54,522 nt of DNA from Acidimicrobiia bacterium (GTDB taxonomy: Bacteria; Actinomycetota; Acidimicrobiia; Spongiisociales; UBA4744), in the NCBI GenBank assembly GCA_029863625.1, contig JAOTUY010000013.1, forward strand, positions 1-54,522. The letters run 5' to 3'. Shown piece by piece: positions 7,077 to 14,713 of this stretch. How positions within the stretch are numbered: position 1 is the stretch's first letter; each line of letters starts with the position of its first letter. Below the pieces are notes generated by a model. The model was not told where the DNA came from. It did no database searches and worked only from the letters and a program-made list of their open reading frames with translations. A program made the translations under genes and the position numbers.

Positions 7077-8681
7077 ATGGTCAAGCGGCTCATCCTTCTC
7101 ACAAGTTGTGCCCTGTTGGCGGTTGTCGCGCTGGCGGCCGTTGCCGGTGCCGCCCTGAGACCGGGAGGTACGTTTGTTGACGACGACGAGACCTTTCATG
7201 AACCAAATATTGAGGCAATCGCAGCCGCAGGCATAACGAAGGGATGCGACCAGGATCGGTTCTGCCCCAACGACCCCGTAACCCGAGGACAAATGGCAGC
7301 ATTCATCGGGAGAGCGCTCAACCTGCCGCCTGCGGCCGGGTCGCCTTTTACCGACTCGGCCGGCCTTTTCTTCGACGATATCAACCGTTTGGCGGCCGCC
7401 GGTATCACCCAAGGCTGCGCGCCCACCAAGTTCTGCCCCGACGACCCGGTAACCCGAGGACAAATGGCAGCATTTCTCCGGAGAGCGCTCAACCTGCCGC
7501 CTGCGGCCGGGTCGCCTTTTACCGACTCGGCCGGCCTTTTCTTCGACGATATCAACCGTTTGGCAGTCGCCGGTATCACCCAAGGCTGCGCGCCCACCAA
7601 GTTCTGCCCCGACGACTTGGTCACCCGAGGACAAATGGCAACCTTCCTCACCCGTGCCCTTGGCCTGGATCCGATCGTTCCCCCTCCCCGGCTGCTGCCG
7701 GTGGCGGGGAACCCTGGCGGGACCGCCCCGATCCCACCGGAGGCGCAAGCCTACGACGCGTCCAACCCGGACATCGTCATCGGCGACGGCACACCGGCCG
7801 GTTGCACCTCACCAGCGGTCGTCCAGGCAGTCGCCCGGGGAGGGGTGATCGTCTTTGATTGCGGACCCGACCCGATCACGATCGTGATGGAGGAAACGGC
7901 CAAGGTGCTCAACAACACTGGTCCTGAGATCGTCATCGATGGCGGAGGTTTGGTCACACTCTCGGGAGGTGGGGAGCGACGGATCCTCTACATGAACACC
8001 TGCGATCCCGACCAAGTGTGGACGACCTCGCATTGTCAGAATCAGGATCATCCCCGGCTCACGGTGCAGAACCTGACGTTCGTTGCTGGCAACACCAAGG
8101 GCACAACGCCCGACGGTGGAGGCGCGATCTGGGTACGAGGTGGCCGATTCAAGGTCGTGAATTCGAGGTTCTTCAACAACGTGTGTGACGACGTCGGCCC
8201 CGACGTCGGCGGAGCGGCCGTCAGGGTCTTCAGTCAGTACAACGGAGAGCCGGTCTACGTCGTGAACAGCACGTTCGGGGGCGCGCCCAACCTGGCCAAT
8301 ATCTGCTCCAACGGAGGAGGCATCAGCAGCATCGGCGTTTCATGGACCGTGATAAACAGCGTGTTCTCCCACAACGATGCTATTGGATACGGGGCGAATC
8401 CACAGCGAAGTGGAACTCCCGGAGGAGGAAGCGGCGGGGCCATCTATAACGACGGGAACACGTTCGCCCTGACGATCATCGATACGGTGATCGAAGACAA
8501 TCATGCTCAGGAGGGCGGGGGAGCAGTGTTCTTCGTGAGCAACGACCGCTCCGGCAATCTCATCGTTCGCGACTCGACCCTGCGGCGCAATCCGAGCGAC
8601 GGATTCGAGACGAATGGATTCCCCGGGATCTTCTACCTCGGGAGCGGGCCGATCCAGGTCTCCAATTCGACCATCGACTAG
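7077..8681 (+). CDS. S-layer-homology and right-handed beta-helix surface protein
   Basis: This is a secreted protein of 534 residues from the ATG at 7077; a GTG at 7068 would add three. Residues 1-25 form a signal peptide (VKRLILLTSCALLAVVALAA). Three S-layer-homology units follow, each with the pattern GITxGCxxxxFCPxDxVTRGQMAxF, at a 57-residue spacing. The Cys pair in each unit is typical of actinobacterial SLH proteins. From about residue 215 a Gly/Asn/Ser-rich region with repeated short strands (IVIDGGG, LTVQNLTFVAGN, VVNSRFFNN, TVINSVFSHN) forms a parallel beta helix as in pectate-lyase-like or adhesin proteins. It is probably anchored to the wall through the SLH units. The ligand or polysaccharide substrate is unknown. 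No enzymatic motif is evident. Confidence 0.85.
   Translation: MVKRLILLTSCALLAVVALAAVAGAALRPGGTFVDDDETFHEPNIEAIAAAGITKGCDQDRFCPNDPVTRGQMAAFIGRALNLPPAAGSPFTDSAGLFFDDINRLAAAGITQGCAPTKFCPDDPVTRGQMAAFLRRALNLPPAAGSPFTDSAGLFFDDINRLAVAGITQGCAPTKFCPDDLVTRGQMATFLTRALGLDPIVPPPRLLPVAGNPGGTAPIPPEAQAYDASNPDIVIGDGTPAGCTSPAVVQAVARGGVIVFDCGPDPITIVMEETAKVLNNTGPEIVIDGGGLVTLSGGGERRILYMNTCDPDQVWTTSHCQNQDHPRLTVQNLTFVAGNTKGTTPDGGGAIWVRGGRFKVVNSRFFNNVCDDVGPDVGGAAVRVFSQYNGEPVYVVNSTFGGAPNLANICSNGGGISSIGVSWTVINSVFSHNDAIGYGANPQRSGTPGGGSGGAIYNDGNTFALTIIDTVIEDNHAQEGGGAVFFVSNDRSGNLIVRDSTLRRNPSDGFETNGFPGIFYLGSGPIQVSNSTID
7281..7794 (+). repeat. Tandem 171-bp repeats coding SLH units
   Basis: Three copies of a 171-bp unit are in register; equivalent positions are 7281, 7452 and 7623. 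The first two are almost identical at DNA level over more than 100 bp, and the third diverges after its first third. Near identity at silent sites suggests recent duplication or gene conversion inside the surface-protein gene. Confidence 0.8.
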
Positions 8682-8788
8682 GCGCGCTCGTCTGCCTCGA
8701 CCCCAGTATCCACGGTAAGAACCTATGGACCTCGTAGGCCGCACCAGCTCACGGGACTGGGACCTGTCCCGGTGGAGCTTCGGGGTGG

Positions 8789-9181
8789 CTAATCGAACCC
8801 GAACCAGCGCCGCAATGCCGATCGCCAGCCGGGGTTACTCGGCTCCCGGCGATGGTGCGAGCAACGCAACTGGCCGTCATCAGAAAGAGTTACCACCCCG
8901 CGGCATGCGACAGGTCCATCGACACAGGTGAGGGGCTTCGAGTCGGGGATGCGCTGCACCGTGAGGTGATCGCGTAGGCGGTGGGCGCTGCACCGGAGTG
9001 TCCCGTCTGAACGCCCAATGGCAGGGCCCTCGCAACCGTCTGGACCATCGATACAGGTTGGGAAGGTCAGCGAAGGTTGATAGGCCGCCAGGTGGGGTCT
9101 TGCTTGGAGCCGCTTTCCACATTCGCTGCAAATCTCAGCGTCACGATGGTGGGCGGCTCCGCAGCGAGGACAAAGGGGCAT
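8789..9181 (-). CDS. Zinc-ribbon protein with duplicated Cys/His modules
   Basis: This is a 130-residue cytoplasmic protein. Residues 1-25 are a zinc ribbon (CPRCG, Cys4/Cys7, and CSECG, Cys18/Cys21). Two copies of a 43-residue module follow, each with the pattern TC-x-DGP-x2-C-x-G-x(6-7)-DG-x-LRCS-x-H. The ligands would be Cys43, Cys50, Cys64, His67 and Cys86, Cys93, Cys107, His110. I do not recognise the module as a named family. It likely binds three zinc ions and might contact nucleic acid or protein. AAGGA precedes the ATG. It stands alone between the surface protein and the metallopeptidase. Confidence 0.7.
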   Translation of the reverse strand: MPLCPRCGAAHHRDAEICSECGKRLQARPHLAAYQPSLTFPTCIDGPDGCEGPAIGRSDGTLRCSAHRLRDHLTVQRIPDSKPLTCVDGPVACRGVVTLSDDGQLRCSHHRREPSNPGWRSALRRWFGFD

Positions 9182-9566
9182 GGAGTTCCTTCTTCCCGTC
9201 AGAGCCCACTCTGGTCGCTGAGCCAGGCCTCGGCAAGCGGCGGTCCGTCTCCGATGTGAAGCGTTGCAGGAGATCCCGGATCACGGCCCAGTCCCCCCAA
9301 CCGGGCCGATGACGGGCAGGATGAGACGCTGATCGCCACCGGGGCAGGTGTGCCCTCCCCTTTAGATCCGTGGCAACGTTGCCAGCGTGGATCCGTCGCA
9401 TCCGGTCCAGGAGCTCTTCGCGGTCATCTTGCCGTCGTCGACGGCGTTGGGGAAACGCGTCTCGACGGGTTCGGGTTGGCAGCCATTAGTGGCGTTTTGA
9501 CCAAGAATGAGGGCGTCTGGGCCGATGTTCTGCTTGGTCGACACCGCCGGTAAGGTCTCATTCATC
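9182..9566. other. Spacer with a 14-bp perfect palindrome
   Basis: No convincing gene is seen in these 385 bp. A perfect 14-bp palindrome, TGGCAACGTTGCCA (9371-9384), lies about 180 bp upstream of the lipoprotein gene. It has the size of an operator for a dimeric repressor, but no regulator gene is adjacent. Confidence 0.4.
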
Positions 9567-10904
9567 ATGCATTGGAAGTTGAACATCAGACTGCTCGTGG
9601 TCTCCCTGGTCGTGGCCACGTTTGCGTCCGCCTGTGCGGCGGCGCCGGCGTCCACCTCGTCAACCTCCACCACGACGACCACAATCGAAACGACCGCGCC
9701 GACAACAACCGACGCTGTGACCACGACCATCCCCCGGGACCCGACCCAGGCGGCATTAAGAGCTCAAATCGACGAACTCATCGGAACTACCGCAGAACTG
9801 CGCGAACTCGCCTTTCTCGAACCGCCCACCGTGACGATCGTGACGGATCAGGAGTTGGCAATCCGGGTGCGGGAGCAGATCGAGGAAGAACTCGACCCGA
9901 CGGAGCTGGCCCGGGACACCGCCGTGCAGGTGCTCTTGGGGCTGATCGCGCCTGAATTGGATCTCCTCGATCTTTACACGGACTTGTACTCGGAACAAGT
10001 GGCCGGTTACTACGACGGCGAATTGGAAGAAATGGTCGTGCCGGCAGGTGTCGAGCTGAGTGCGCTCCAGAAGGTGACCCTGGTTCATGAACTGACGCAC
10101 GCCCTCACGGACCAGCATTTCGGGTTCGATGAGCGGATCGAAGAACTCGACGCGGAGGATCGGTTCGATGAGCTGAGCGCGTTGCAGGCGGTGATCGAAG
10201 GCGACGCTTCCTTCACGGAGTTGCTCTACGTCACGGAGCTGTCCATGGAGGAGAAGATACAAATCGTCACCGATTCCCTCGATCAGGACACCACCGTGTT
10301 CGGCCAAACACCGAGGTTCATTCAGGAGCTGCTTCTCTTCCCCTACCTCGAAGGAGCAGACTTCGTGGAGGCCCTGTGGAGTAGCGAAACGGGATTTGAC
10401 CTCGTGAATGCGGCGTACACGGATCCGCCCACGACCACAGAGCAGATCTATCACCCCGAGGCCTACCGCGCCGGTGAAGTAGGCAACGGGGTTGTGCTCC
10501 CCGACACCCCACTGGCCGGGTACGAGGTAGGGGAGGAAGCCGTGTGGGGAGAGGTCTCATTCCGGGTCATGTTGGAGCAAGGTTTGGGGGCCTCGACCGC
10601 CATCCAGGCTGCTTCCGGTTGGGGAGGTGACCGGTACCGGGTCATGTGGAACGGCGAGGAAGTGGTCTACGTGCTGGTCTATTTGGGAGACACATCGTCA
10701 GACGCGCTCGAGATGTACGACGCTCTGGTGGCCTATGCGGGCTCTGAGATGAAGGTCGGCGAGCCGGATACCACCGAGCAAGCCACCAGCTTCGTCGGGG
10801 ATGTCTTTGCCCACGCTGCCCTGGACGGTGATCGGGTGCTCTTTATCGCCTCCTCCGATCCCGACGTCGGGCCGGAGATCGTGGCCGTCTTTTCGGACTT
10901 CTAA
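9567..10904 (+). CDS. Lipoprotein zinc metallopeptidase-like protein
   Basis: This is a 445-residue lipoprotein. A signal peptide ends in lipobox FASAC (Cys23), followed by a Thr/Ser-rich linker (residues 28-55) and then a folded domain. HELTH (His174, Glu175, His178) is the HExxH zinc site of gluzincin-type peptidases. EGD at residues 211-213 (Glu211) could supply the third zinc ligand. The protein should sit on the outer face of the membrane. I chose ATG 9567 because it places the signal peptide at the front and follows AAGG. The peptidase family is not one I can name. The next gene, rsmI, begins 9 bp later, so they may be co-transcribed by proximity. Confidence 0.75.
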   Translation: MHWKLNIRLLVVSLVVATFASACAAAPASTSSTSTTTTTIETTAPTTTDAVTTTIPRDPTQAALRAQIDELIGTTAELRELAFLEPPTVTIVTDQELAIRVREQIEEELDPTELARDTAVQVLLGLIAPELDLLDLYTDLYSEQVAGYYDGELEEMVVPAGVELSALQKVTLVHELTHALTDQHFGFDERIEELDAEDRFDELSALQAVIEGDASFTELLYVTELSMEEKIQIVTDSLDQDTTVFGQTPRFIQELLLFPYLEGADFVEALWSSETGFDLVNAAYTDPPTTTEQIYHPEAYRAGEVGNGVVLPDTPLAGYEVGEEAVWGEVSFRVMLEQGLGASTAIQAASGWGGDRYRVMWNGEEVVYVLVYLGDTSSDALEMYDALVAYAGSEMKVGEPDTTEQATSFVGDVFAHAALDGDRVLFIASSDPDVGPEIVAVFSDF

Positions 10905-10913
10905 GGTGGCGGC

Positions 10914-11759
10914 ATGACCGGCCGCCTCGTCGTCTGCGCGACACCGATCGGAAACCTTGGGGATGCCTCACCTCGTCTGGCGGAAGTGCTCCGCTCCGCG
11001 GATGTGGTGTACGCGGAGGACACCAGACGATCCCGCGTTCTCCTCACCGCCCTGGACATCGACCGGCCGCTCCGTTCGTACTTTGTCGGTAACGAGGAGC
11101 AGCGGTCTGAAGAATTGGCTGGTCACCTGGAGGCCGGTCAAACGGTGGCGCTGATCACCGACGCCGGCATGCCCTCGATCTCCGACCCGGGAGTGAGCGC
11201 CGTGAGCGGGGCGCGTCGAGTCGGAGCGGAGGTACAGGTCGTGCCGGGTCCCAGTGCCGTGACGGCCGCCCTGGCAGTGTCGGGATTCGACGCCCAACGT
11301 TTTGTGTTCGAAGGATTTCTGCCGCGGAAGGGTTCGGAGCGAAAAGACCGACTGGCCGCCCTTGCCTCCGAAGAGCGAACCATTGTGATGTTCAGCGCCA
11401 CCCACCGGGTTGCCCGCGATCTCGCGGATCTCGCTTCGCAGCTGGGTACTGATCGGCCGGTGGCGGTGTGCCGGGAATTGACCAAACGGTATGAAGAAGT
11501 CCGCTGGGATACCCTGGCGGGGGCGGTCGAACACCTGGACGACCGGGGAACCAAGGGGGAGTACACCGTCGTGATCCAGGGGGGGCCGCAGGTGGTGATT
11601 TCGCTAGACGAATCCCTGGCCGAGGTGCTGCAACGTATCGAAGCCGGAGAGGTCCTGGCTGCCGCGGTACGGACGGTGGCTACTCTCAACAGGGTTGGGA
11701 GAAGGGTGCTCTACGAGGCAGCCCTGGACGCGACGAAAAAGCCCCTTGCCATGGACTGA
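10914..11759 (+). CDS. rsmI: 16S rRNA (cytidine-1402-2'-O)-methyltransferase RsmI
   Basis: RsmI uses S-adenosylmethionine to methylate the ribose of C1402 in the decoding centre of 16S rRNA. The 281-residue length matches the family. Tetrapyrrole-methylase-fold motifs are present: CATPIGNLGD near the N-terminus, YAEDTRR, the SAM-binding loop ITDAGMPSISDPG, and VPGPSAVTAALAVSGF. The small C-terminal helical region ends at residue 281. In mycobacteria rsmI is near tatD and rsmA, and the same neighbourhood is kept here, although metG, usually between them, is absent. Confidence 0.95.
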   Translation: MTGRLVVCATPIGNLGDASPRLAEVLRSADVVYAEDTRRSRVLLTALDIDRPLRSYFVGNEEQRSEELAGHLEAGQTVALITDAGMPSISDPGVSAVSGARRVGAEVQVVPGPSAVTAALAVSGFDAQRFVFEGFLPRKGSERKDRLAALASEERTIVMFSATHRVARDLADLASQLGTDRPVAVCRELTKRYEEVRWDTLAGAVEHLDDRGTKGEYTVVIQGGPQVVISLDESLAEVLQRIEAGEVLAAAVRTVATLNRVGRRVLYEAALDATKKPLAMD

Positions 11760-11771
11760 AGAGAATCAATC

Positions 11772-12005
11772 TCAGGTCAGCTGTGCCTTGCAGCCGGCGC
11801 AGATGCCCTTGCCCTTGAACGAGCTCACGTCGTCGGTAGATCCGCAAAAAGTGCAGGTAGCCTCCAGCTTGCGGACAACGATGGCGTCTCCCTCTACGGC
11901 AATCCCCAGCTGATCACCTTCGCGAATGTTGAACAACCTGCGGGTCTCAGCGGGGATCACGATTCTCCCCAGGTCGTCGATCTTCCGGGCGATACCGGTG
12001 TCCAT
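11772..12005 (-). CDS. AbrB/MazE-type regulator with C-terminal zinc ribbon
   Basis: This is a 77-residue protein. The SpoVT/AbrB swapped-hairpin DNA-binding domain occupies residues 1-47 (GIARKIDDLGRIVIPAETRR, then FNIREGDQLGIAVEGDAIVV). A C-terminal zinc ribbon follows with CTFC (Cys51, Cys54) and CAGC (Cys69, Cys72). I chose ATG 12005, preceded by GGAGG; the longer frame adds an unlikely tail. AbrB proteins are dimeric transition-state regulators in sporulating Firmicutes. Forms with a zinc ribbon occur in Actinobacteria with poorly known roles. It is convergent with rsmI and divergent from tatD. Confidence 0.88.
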   Translation of the reverse strand: MDTGIARKIDDLGRIVIPAETRRLFNIREGDQLGIAVEGDAIVVRKLEATCTFCGSTDDVSSFKGKGICAGCKAQLT

Positions 12006-12134
12006 GCCACCTCCGTTGTAGGACGCCCGTCCAGTTACCCGGGTCCCTGTGTGGGTGCCTGGTTCTTCCAGAGCATACCGAAGCATTGCGTGCGTGTGGG
12101 GGGTGTTCTCAACGGCACCAACTACCCTCGCCTC

Positions 12135-12878
12135 ATGTGGGTTGATTCACACTGCCATCTCCAATTGACCGACCAAGAACCAGCAGTCCTATTGGAGAGG
12201 GCACCCGATGTCGATTGGCTGGTTGTGCCGGGAATTGATTCGCCCTCCTCAATCGCCGCCATCGCACTCGCCGATCGATACCCCGATCGGATCGTGGCTG
12301 CGGCTGGTCTCCACCCTCACGAAGCGGACAAGTGGGCCGTTGAGCGGTCCTCAATCGTTGACCATGCGCACCGGGCCGTCGCCGTCGGGGAGATTGGTCT
12401 TGACTTCTATCGCAATCTGTCACCGCGCGACCAGCAATTGGAGGCGTTCACCGACCAACTCCAGCTTGCAGTTGAACTGGACAAGCCGGCGATTGTCCAC
12501 TGTCGTGACGCCTTTCTCGAGATCTATGAGGTCATTGATTCGGCTGGGGTAGGGGAGCGCGTTGTCCTGCACTGTTGGACGGGCGGGTCACGCTGGACCC
12601 GGCGGTTTCTCGACCTCGGCGTGATGTTCTCGTTCGCCGGTCCGGTCGCCTTCGAGACGGGAGACACCATTCGGAGGGCAGCGGCCTTCGTGCCTCCGGA
12701 ACGGGCCATGGTTGAGACCGACACACCGTATCTCTCGCCCCCTCCCTACCGTGGGGAGTCCAACGAGCCGGCCCGGGTTGCCTTGGTGGGGGCGGCGCTC
12801 GCCGGCGTCTGGGGCATGACCGAAGGCGAAGTCGCCCGGGTCACGGCCGCCAACGCTCGACGCGTGTTCCGACCATGA
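12135..12878 (+). CDS. tatD: TatD-family metal-dependent hydrolase (DNase)
   Basis: This is a 247-residue TIM-barrel protein. Metal-binding motifs are all present: DSHCHL near the N-terminus (His6, His8), GEIGLDFYR with the bridging Glu, CRD with its preceding HxH-like strand (IVHCRD), VLHCWTG, and ETDTPYLSPPPYRG. TatD enzymes are Mg-dependent 3'-5' exonucleases of single-stranded DNA and RNA. I used ATG 12135 rather than the longer frame because the family starts directly with the DSHCHL strand. It overlaps rsmA by four bases (ATGA), consistent with a tatD-rsmA-ispE operon. Confidence 0.93.
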   Translation: MWVDSHCHLQLTDQEPAVLLERAPDVDWLVVPGIDSPSSIAAIALADRYPDRIVAAAGLHPHEADKWAVERSSIVDHAHRAVAVGEIGLDFYRNLSPRDQQLEAFTDQLQLAVELDKPAIVHCRDAFLEIYEVIDSAGVGERVVLHCWTGGSRWTRRFLDLGVMFSFAGPVAFETGDTIRRAAAFVPPERAMVETDTPYLSPPPYRGESNEPARVALVGAALAGVWGMTEGEVARVTAANARRVFRP

Positions 12879-13696
12879 CCCAAGGCAGGCGGGCAATACT
12901 GGAACTGCTGGAGCGATACGATCTGGTACCGCGCAAAGCCCTTGGTCAACATTTTCTGGCCGATCCGAACCTGGTCCGCAGGCTGGTGGGGCTGGCAGCC
13001 GCAGAAGCGGGAGGAAAGGTCGTCGAGGTTGGAGCCGGGACCGGCACGCTCACGAGAGCTCTGGGACGGGCCGGGTTCCAGGTAGTTGCCTACGAGGTCG
13101 ATGAGCGTCTCCGACCGGTGCTGTCGGAAGTTCTCGACGGGCTCGCCAACATCGAGGTGCGTTTCGTCGACGCCCTCGCCGTGCTTCCCGCTGATCTCGG
13201 GGAGGGTCCGTGGACGTTGGTTGCCAACCTTCCCTACAATATTGGCACTCCACTCCTACTGAAGATGCTGACCGACGGGGCCAACGTTGACCGATTCGTG
13301 GTCATGGTCCAAAGAGAAGTGGCCGACCGACTGATGGCCGGACCAGGGACCCGTATTTATGGGATCCCATCGGTGGTGGCGGCTCTCCATGCGGACGTAC
13401 GCCGGGAATTCACCGTCGGCCCACAGGTGTTCGTCCCTGCCCCGAAGGTCGACTCGGTGGTTGTCACCCTGCAGCGCCGGCCCGCGCCGCCCGTTGCCCC
13501 CCGCGCGATCGAGCTAGCTTCGGCTGCGTTCAATCAGCGCCGTAAGATGCTCCGACGTTCCCTGGTTGACGTGATTCCCTCTTTGACCGAGGTACTGGCG
13601 GCGGCAGGGATCGCCGGCGATATGAGAGCCGAACAGCTTTCGCCATCGGCCTATGTGGCCCTCGCCGAGAAAGAGGCATCACAGCATGGACGCTGA
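12875..13696 (+). CDS. rsmA: 16S rRNA dimethyladenosine transferase RsmA (KsgA)
   Basis: RsmA dimethylates A1518 and A1519 of 16S rRNA late in small-subunit assembly. The 273-residue protein has the family hallmarks: KALGQHFLADPNLVRRLV at the N-terminus, the SAM loop VVEVGAGTGTLTRAL, the catalytic NLPYNIGTP (Asn118-Tyr121) and a C-terminal helical domain with FNQRRKMLRRSL. It is translationally coupled to tatD upstream and to ispE downstream, where frames overlap by 11 nt. Confidence 0.97.
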   Translation: MTQGRRAILELLERYDLVPRKALGQHFLADPNLVRRLVGLAAAEAGGKVVEVGAGTGTLTRALGRAGFQVVAYEVDERLRPVLSEVLDGLANIEVRFVDALAVLPADLGEGPWTLVANLPYNIGTPLLLKMLTDGANVDRFVVMVQREVADRLMAGPGTRIYGIPSVVAALHADVRREFTVGPQVFVPAPKVDSVVVTLQRRPAPPVAPRAIELASAAFNQRRKMLRRSLVDVIPSLTEVLAAAGIAGDMRAEQLSPSAYVALAEKEASQHGR

Positions 13697-14582
13697 AGCG
13701 CTCCAGTTCGAAGCCCCCGCCAAAGTCAACCTGTCGCTGCGAGTCAAAGGGCTGGACGCCTCACGGATGCATCCCCTTCTTTCTCTGGTGCAATCGTTCG
13801 ACCGCTGCGACCGGCTCAATGCGGCCCTGGCCGATGAGGACGAACTCGAAATCGGAGCAGGCGAGCTTTCTCCCGGGCGGGACAACCTGATCTGGCGCGC
13901 CATCGACGGGCTCCGAGCCGAAACCGGCAATCAGCGACCCTTCTCTTTTTCCCTTGACAAGCAGATACCGATCGCGGCGGGATTGGCCGGAGGAAGCGCG
14001 GACGCGGCTGCTGCCCTGGTGGCGGCCGCGACCCTACTGGATGTGTCCCGCTCGACGATCATGGAAGTGGCCGTCGGGGTGGGTGCAGACGTCCCCTTCT
14101 GTATCCAGGGTGGGTTCGCTTGGATGGAGGGCCACGGAGATCGCCTCACAGCCATCCGGCCGGCCCCGACCGACTATGCGATCGCAGTGGTGGTGCCGCC
14201 GTTTGCGCTCGAAACCGCGGCCGTCTACCGGCGTTGGGACGAGCTGGGCGAACCCTCCGGGGGAGCTGTTGAAGCCAGGCATCTGCCGCCTTCGCTCCGC
14301 CAATTCGGCCTCATCGCCAACGATTTGTATCCCGCCGCCCTCGACCTCCGGTCCGAGCTGGGCGACTGGCAAGCTGAGCTGGTCGACCGGTGGGAGCGCC
14401 CGGTCATGTTGTCCGGAAGCGGTCCGTCGCTCTTCGCCTACTTCGAGGACCGGGTCGACGCTGCGGAGGCAGCCGGCCTCGGTCCTGCCGAGGCCCGCGC
14501 CCGGTTCGCGACTTCACCGGTGCCCTTTGGTGCCCGGCTGATCGCAGAACCTGATTCCCAAGCGGTGGGCCGTTCGCATTAG
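13686..14582 (+). CDS. ispE: 4-diphosphocytidyl-2-C-methyl-D-erythritol kinase IspE
   Basis: IspE phosphorylates CDP-methylerythritol in the non-mevalonate isoprenoid pathway. The 298-residue protein is a GHMP kinase: APAKVNLSLRV at the N-terminus, the ATP-binding glycine loop PIAAGLAGGSADAAAAL and a C-terminal LSGSGPSLFA. I chose ATG 13686, which starts inside the end of rsmA. This is the standard actinobacterial rsmA-ispE arrangement. A homologue of glmU, prs and a tRNA-Gln follow. Confidence 0.94.
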   Translation: MDAEALQFEAPAKVNLSLRVKGLDASRMHPLLSLVQSFDRCDRLNAALADEDELEIGAGELSPGRDNLIWRAIDGLRAETGNQRPFSFSLDKQIPIAAGLAGGSADAAAALVAAATLLDVSRSTIMEVAVGVGADVPFCIQGGFAWMEGHGDRLTAIRPAPTDYAIAVVVPPFALETAAVYRRWDELGEPSGGAVEARHLPPSLRQFGLIANDLYPAALDLRSELGDWQAELVDRWERPVMLSGSGPSLFAYFEDRVDAAEAAGLGPAEARARFATSPVPFGARLIAEPDSQAVGRSH

Positions 14583-14619
14583 ACTCCTGCCCGGGCCGAG
14601 CCCCACCCGACGTCGTCGG

Positions 14620-14691
14620 TGGGGGGTGGTGTAATTGGCAGCACAACGGGTTTTGGTCCCGTCAGTAGGGGTTCGAGTCCTCTCCTCCCAG
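14620..14691 (+). tRNA. tRNA-Gln (TTG)
   Basis: A 72-nt cloverleaf folds completely. The acceptor stem is TGGGGGG with CCTCCCA, the anticodon stem is CGGG/CCCG around a TTTTGGT loop giving anticodon TTG, and the T arm is AGGGG-TTCGAGT-CCTCT. The discriminator is G. CCA is not encoded exactly (GCCC follows). It lies between ispE and glmU, the same place where tRNA-Gln is found in many Actinobacteria. Confidence 0.93.
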
Positions 14692-14713
14692 CCCATTTCC
14701 TAGGAGGAATGCT

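Noticed and set aside
6861..7748. 295-residue minus-strand frame opposite the SLH gene
   Set aside because: It mirrors the tandem SLH repeats and shows the same 57-residue period; no ribosome site or family.
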